This document shows, one piece after another, positions 5,041 through 7,674 of a stretch of DNA of 7,674 nt. Source of the DNA: an uncultured Cellvibrio sp. (GTDB lineage Bacteria > Pseudomonadota > Gammaproteobacteria > Pseudomonadales > Cellvibrionaceae); assembly GCA_946482345.1 (NCBI GenBank), contig CAMLRJ010000153.1, forward strand, positions 1 to 7,674, written 5' to 3'. Every line of letters starts with the position of its first letter. Positions within the stretch are counted from its first letter, which is position 1. A program made the translations under genes and the position numbers. The notes under the pieces were generated by a model. It searched no databases, was not told the origin of the DNA, and saw nothing but the letters and a program-made list of their open reading frames with translations.

Positions 5041-7674
5041 ATGGCTCGGAATATTGCGCATCTGCGTAAAAAAGCGCTTGTAGTGGCTATCAGTGGTGTT
5101 TTGTTGAGTTCGATTACATTCGCTCAGGATGATGTGGCCGAAGAGGAAGAGATAGTCGTAACTGGTGTACGAGCTTCGCAAGCCAAGGCGATTGATATAA
5201 AACGCCAGTCTGCAGTTGTCGTAGATTCAATTGTGGCAGAAGACATAGGTAAGTTGCCGGATACGACTATCACAGACTCATTGCAACGTGTAACCGGGGT
5301 GCAAATTACACGTGAGGCCAACGAAGGAACCAGTCTCAACGTAAGGGGTATGCCACAGGTGCTGACAACCTTGAACGGAGAACAATTTTTAAGCCCTTGG
5401 ACTATTACAGGAGTTGGCGCCAACTATTCCGATGTTCCGCCCGGTCTTATTTCAGGAGCGGATGTCTATAAGTCACAGTCCGCTTCTGTACTTGCTGGAG
5501 GCATATCTGGTGTTGTAGATCTCAAGACCCTGAGTCCGTTATCGCTAACTCAATGGTTGGTGAGGGCAAGAATAGAGGGGGCATCCGGTCAGCTGTCTGA
5601 TAAAAAAACTAATGAAGATGGGTCAATCAGTCGCCGTAATCCTGATCATAATGTCAGTATTTTTATTGGAAATAACTTTGATGATGTGTTTGCGTTTACA
5701 GCCTCAGCGTTCAACTCAACTACATTCAATGCCAATTATTCTATGTGGGAAAATGCACGATTGGCATTTCTTGATCGGCGTGGAGGTATCCCAAGAGATC
5801 CGCTGGATTTTGATGGCGATTCGGACACAGTTAATGATTGGTATTTAACACCCGAAAGCTTCGGCGCAAAAAGCAATTACATGGACAGGGAGCGAGAAGG
5901 AGGTGCATTCACTTTTGAATCGAAAGTCGCCGATGGATTTACATTGAGGGGCGATGTGTTCTACACCAGCATGGCACAGTATGATCGAGGCGTTAATATC
6001 GCATTTAATGCCAATACCAATCCAAATTATTACGAAGTGAATGGTGTAAGGGCGCCTCGCGCTGGAACCAACGATGCGCTGATCGGTTATGACGAACAGC
6101 TGTATAACGTTCTATTACCCGATTCACAATTTGGTGATTCTTTAGATTTCTCTTATGTGGATTCTAATGGGCAAACTCAAAATCGCACTTTGCATTCATT
6201 AAAAGTTGCACATATAAATGCAGCAGATTTTCAAACCAATTCAACCAATGAAAGTAATCGTACGGGTGCGCTGAATACAAATTTACAATTGAATTACACC
6301 AACGATGATAATTTTGAAGCAAGTGCTCGTTACATTTATGCGGAAGCAGAAAAGCATTATCGAAATGCGAGATTCCAACAAGGAACACCAGCATGGTTGT
6401 GGGAAGATAATGATGGTATTTCTGGTAAAGATCCGCTTCATATTTATGATGTCACAATCGACTACTCAAAAGATGTTCCATCATTCAGTTTTGTTGATGA
6501 CCTATCCGATACTGATTTGTTAAAACAGTATCAAGGATTTGCAGATGGTAATGATACCAATGCAACCTTGAATGTTGCTCGTGTTGATGCGAAATATAGT
6601 TTCGACGATAACTGGTTTGAATCAGTTGAGGGTGGGCTGCGTTATGCAGAGCGCCAGGCAGATTATGCAAAATTTTATTACGTAACACCTACCGCCCGTT
6701 TTTCAAACTGGGATGATCCGCGGGTCCCTGTTGATAAACGATATAAATTACGAACTGGAAATCAAATCTGGCAAAAATATCCGGAATGGAGAAAATTTGA
6801 TTTCACTGAAGAACCTACGAAGTTGTTGGAAAATGGTTTGGTGGATAACGGATTCTCTGCTGCTAACACAGTGGTGTTTAATGACTTCGGTCCAATTAAA
6901 GGATTCAAAACCGGGGTGTCATCGTTAAACCCCGCTGATTGGGATAATCCTCTGGATTTTATGAATCGATTATATCCAGGAACAAAAACAGCGGTTGACC
7001 CTGGTTATGACTACGACGTTACTGAAGCAACTTCAACAGCATTCGTACAGCTTAATTTCAATAATGAAGAAGGAATATTTGGCATACCTTATTCAGGCAA
7101 TATCGGAACTCAGTTTATTAAAACAGACCGCACTGTCATTCGAACGGTAGTGCCTGATGTTTTGGATAAATTCAATTCGATAGGTTACGACGATTGGCAA
7201 AAAATTGCATTTGTTGCAGAAAAAGAAACTATTGAACATTCATTCAATGACTTTTTACCTTCAGTTAATATTAATTTTATGCCGAGCGAAGATTGGATTG
7301 TTCGATTGGGAGCAGCAAGAACAACTTCTCGAAATGATTTGAACAATGTGGGTTCAGGGTTGGTGCTGTGGTATCAACAATGCGACAAGCTTGATGAAAA
7401 TGGAGATCCGATTCCAATCCCGGTTGGCGGGGGCCAAACACGTAATGAATCAGTGAGTTGTGTGGGTGGCGGCAACAATGACGGTAATCCATACATCAAA
7501 CCCTGGTATGCAAATGTGTACAACAGTACTACTGAATGGTATTTCGATGAAAATTCCATTCTGGGTCTTGGATTATTTTTAATTGAAGTAAAAACATCTA
7601 CAGAACAAGTACAAGAGCAATGGCATTTTGCTGATGGAGATGGAATTGATCGAGGACGTACAGCCAATATTTAT
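5041..7674 (+). CDS. TonB-dependent outer-membrane receptor, TonB-Xanth-Caul type, 3'-truncated by the window edge
   Basis: The frame is open from ATG 5041 to the last base (878 codons) with no stop; the C-terminal end of the barrel lies beyond the window. AGAGG at 5028-5032 sits eight bases before the ATG. Residues 1-28 are a signal peptide (RKK, hydrophobic stretch, likely cut after TFA). A TonB box, EEIVVTG, follows at 36-42. The plug domain (about 45-165) has the pattern of the Xanthomonas/Caulobacter-type receptors: IKRQSAVVVDSI, AEDIGKLPDTTITDSLQRVTGV, then LNVRGM and the LAGGISGVVDLKT segment that ends the plug. The rest is aromatic-rich beta-barrel with Asn/Asp-rich loops. Such receptors import large ligands across the outer membrane with energy from TonB-ExbBD; this subfamily is often linked to plant-derived oligosaccharides, and the CRP-like and LacI-like sites upstream agree, but the ligand is unknown. 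Two cysteines (C781, C807) could form a loop disulfide. Confidence 0.93.
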   Translation, partial: MARNIAHLRKKALVVAISGVLLSSITFAQDDVAEEEEIVVTGVRASQAKAIDIKRQSAVVVDSIVAEDIGKLPDTTITDSLQRVTGVQITREANEGTSLNVRGMPQVLTTLNGEQFLSPWTITGVGANYSDVPPGLISGADVYKSQSASVLAGGISGVVDLKTLSPLSLTQWLVRARIEGASGQLSDKKTNEDGSISRRNPDHNVSIFIGNNFDDVFAFTASAFNSTTFNANYSMWENARLAFLDRRGGIPRDPLDFDGDSDTVNDWYLTPESFGAKSNYMDREREGGAFTFESKVADGFTLRGDVFYTSMAQYDRGVNIAFNANTNPNYYEVNGVRAPRAGTNDALIGYDEQLYNVLLPDSQFGDSLDFSYVDSNGQTQNRTLHSLKVAHINAADFQTNSTNESNRTGALNTNLQLNYTNDDNFEASARYIYAEAEKHYRNARFQQGTPAWLWEDNDGISGKDPLHIYDVTIDYSKDVPSFSFVDDLSDTDLLKQYQGFADGNDTNATLNVARVDAKYSFDDNWFESVEGGLRYAERQADYAKFYYVTPTARFSNWDDPRVPVDKRYKLRTGNQIWQKYPEWRKFDFTEEPTKLLENGLVDNGFSAANTVVFNDFGPIKGFKTGVSSLNPADWDNPLDFMNRLYPGTKTAVDPGYDYDVTEATSTAFVQLNFNNEEGIFGIPYSGNIGTQFIKTDRTVIRTVVPDVLDKFNSIGYDDWQKIAFVAEKETIEHSFNDFLPSVNINFMPSEDWIVRLGAARTTSRNDLNNVGSGLVLWYQQCDKLDENGDPIPIPVGGGQTRNESVSCVGGGNNDGNPYIKPWYANVYNSTTEWYFDENSILGLGLFLIEVKTSTEQVQEQWHFADGDGIDRGRTANIY

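Noticed and set aside
5124..5423. 99-codon open frame on the - strand inside the receptor gene
   Set aside because: It lies entirely opposite the well-supported plug domain and its translation shows no recognisable domain; it is a shadow of the real gene.

Overview
The window looks like chromosomal DNA of a gammaproteobacterium, most likely a Cellvibrio-like polysaccharide degrader or a relative of the pseudomonads. Three things suggest this. The TonB-dependent receptor is of the kind amplified in Cellvibrio, Xanthomonas and Caulobacter. A nitrate transporter is paired with a phosphatase-kinase, an arrangement I recall from Pseudomonas aeruginosa (PA1783-PA1782). The base composition is moderate to low in G+C. 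The genus is inferred, since no rRNA or marker gene is present.

Layout from left to right: (1) the 3' part of an exported S41 (C-terminal processing type) serine peptidase on the + strand, cut by the left edge; (2) a compact bidirectional terminator shared with (3) a convergent PP2C phosphatase/Hanks-type kinase fusion protein on the - strand; (4) a 64-base gap holding an intrinsic terminator just before the kinase ribosome-binding site; (5) an NNP-family nitrate/nitrite transporter on the - strand; (6) a 485-base divergent regulatory region; (7) the 5' 878 codons of a TonB-dependent outer-membrane receptor on the + strand, cut by the right edge.

The transporter and kinase form a two-gene unit. 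A sequence matching the sigma-54 consensus at every defined base lies about 55 bases upstream of the transporter ATG. This fits nitrogen-controlled nitrate assimilation and also fixes the transporter start. Readthrough of the internal terminator would set how much kinase is made relative to transporter. The kinase ends in a single membrane helix and so would sit at the inner membrane beside the transporter. The usual nitrite and nitrate reductase genes are not downstream here: the unit ends against the peptidase.

The receptor has a separate regulatory region: a CRP-like site, a 12-bp palindrome with a central CG of LacI-family style, two phased copies of the same half-site, and a hairpin near the ribosome-binding site. 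This suggests carbon-source control of substrate uptake. The points most worth a second look are the attenuator with its competing hairpin, the two extra hydrophobic segments in the transporter's central loop, the glycine-free nucleotide loop of the kinase, and the half-site cluster before the receptor. I saw no CRISPR array, insertion sequence, tRNA or rRNA.
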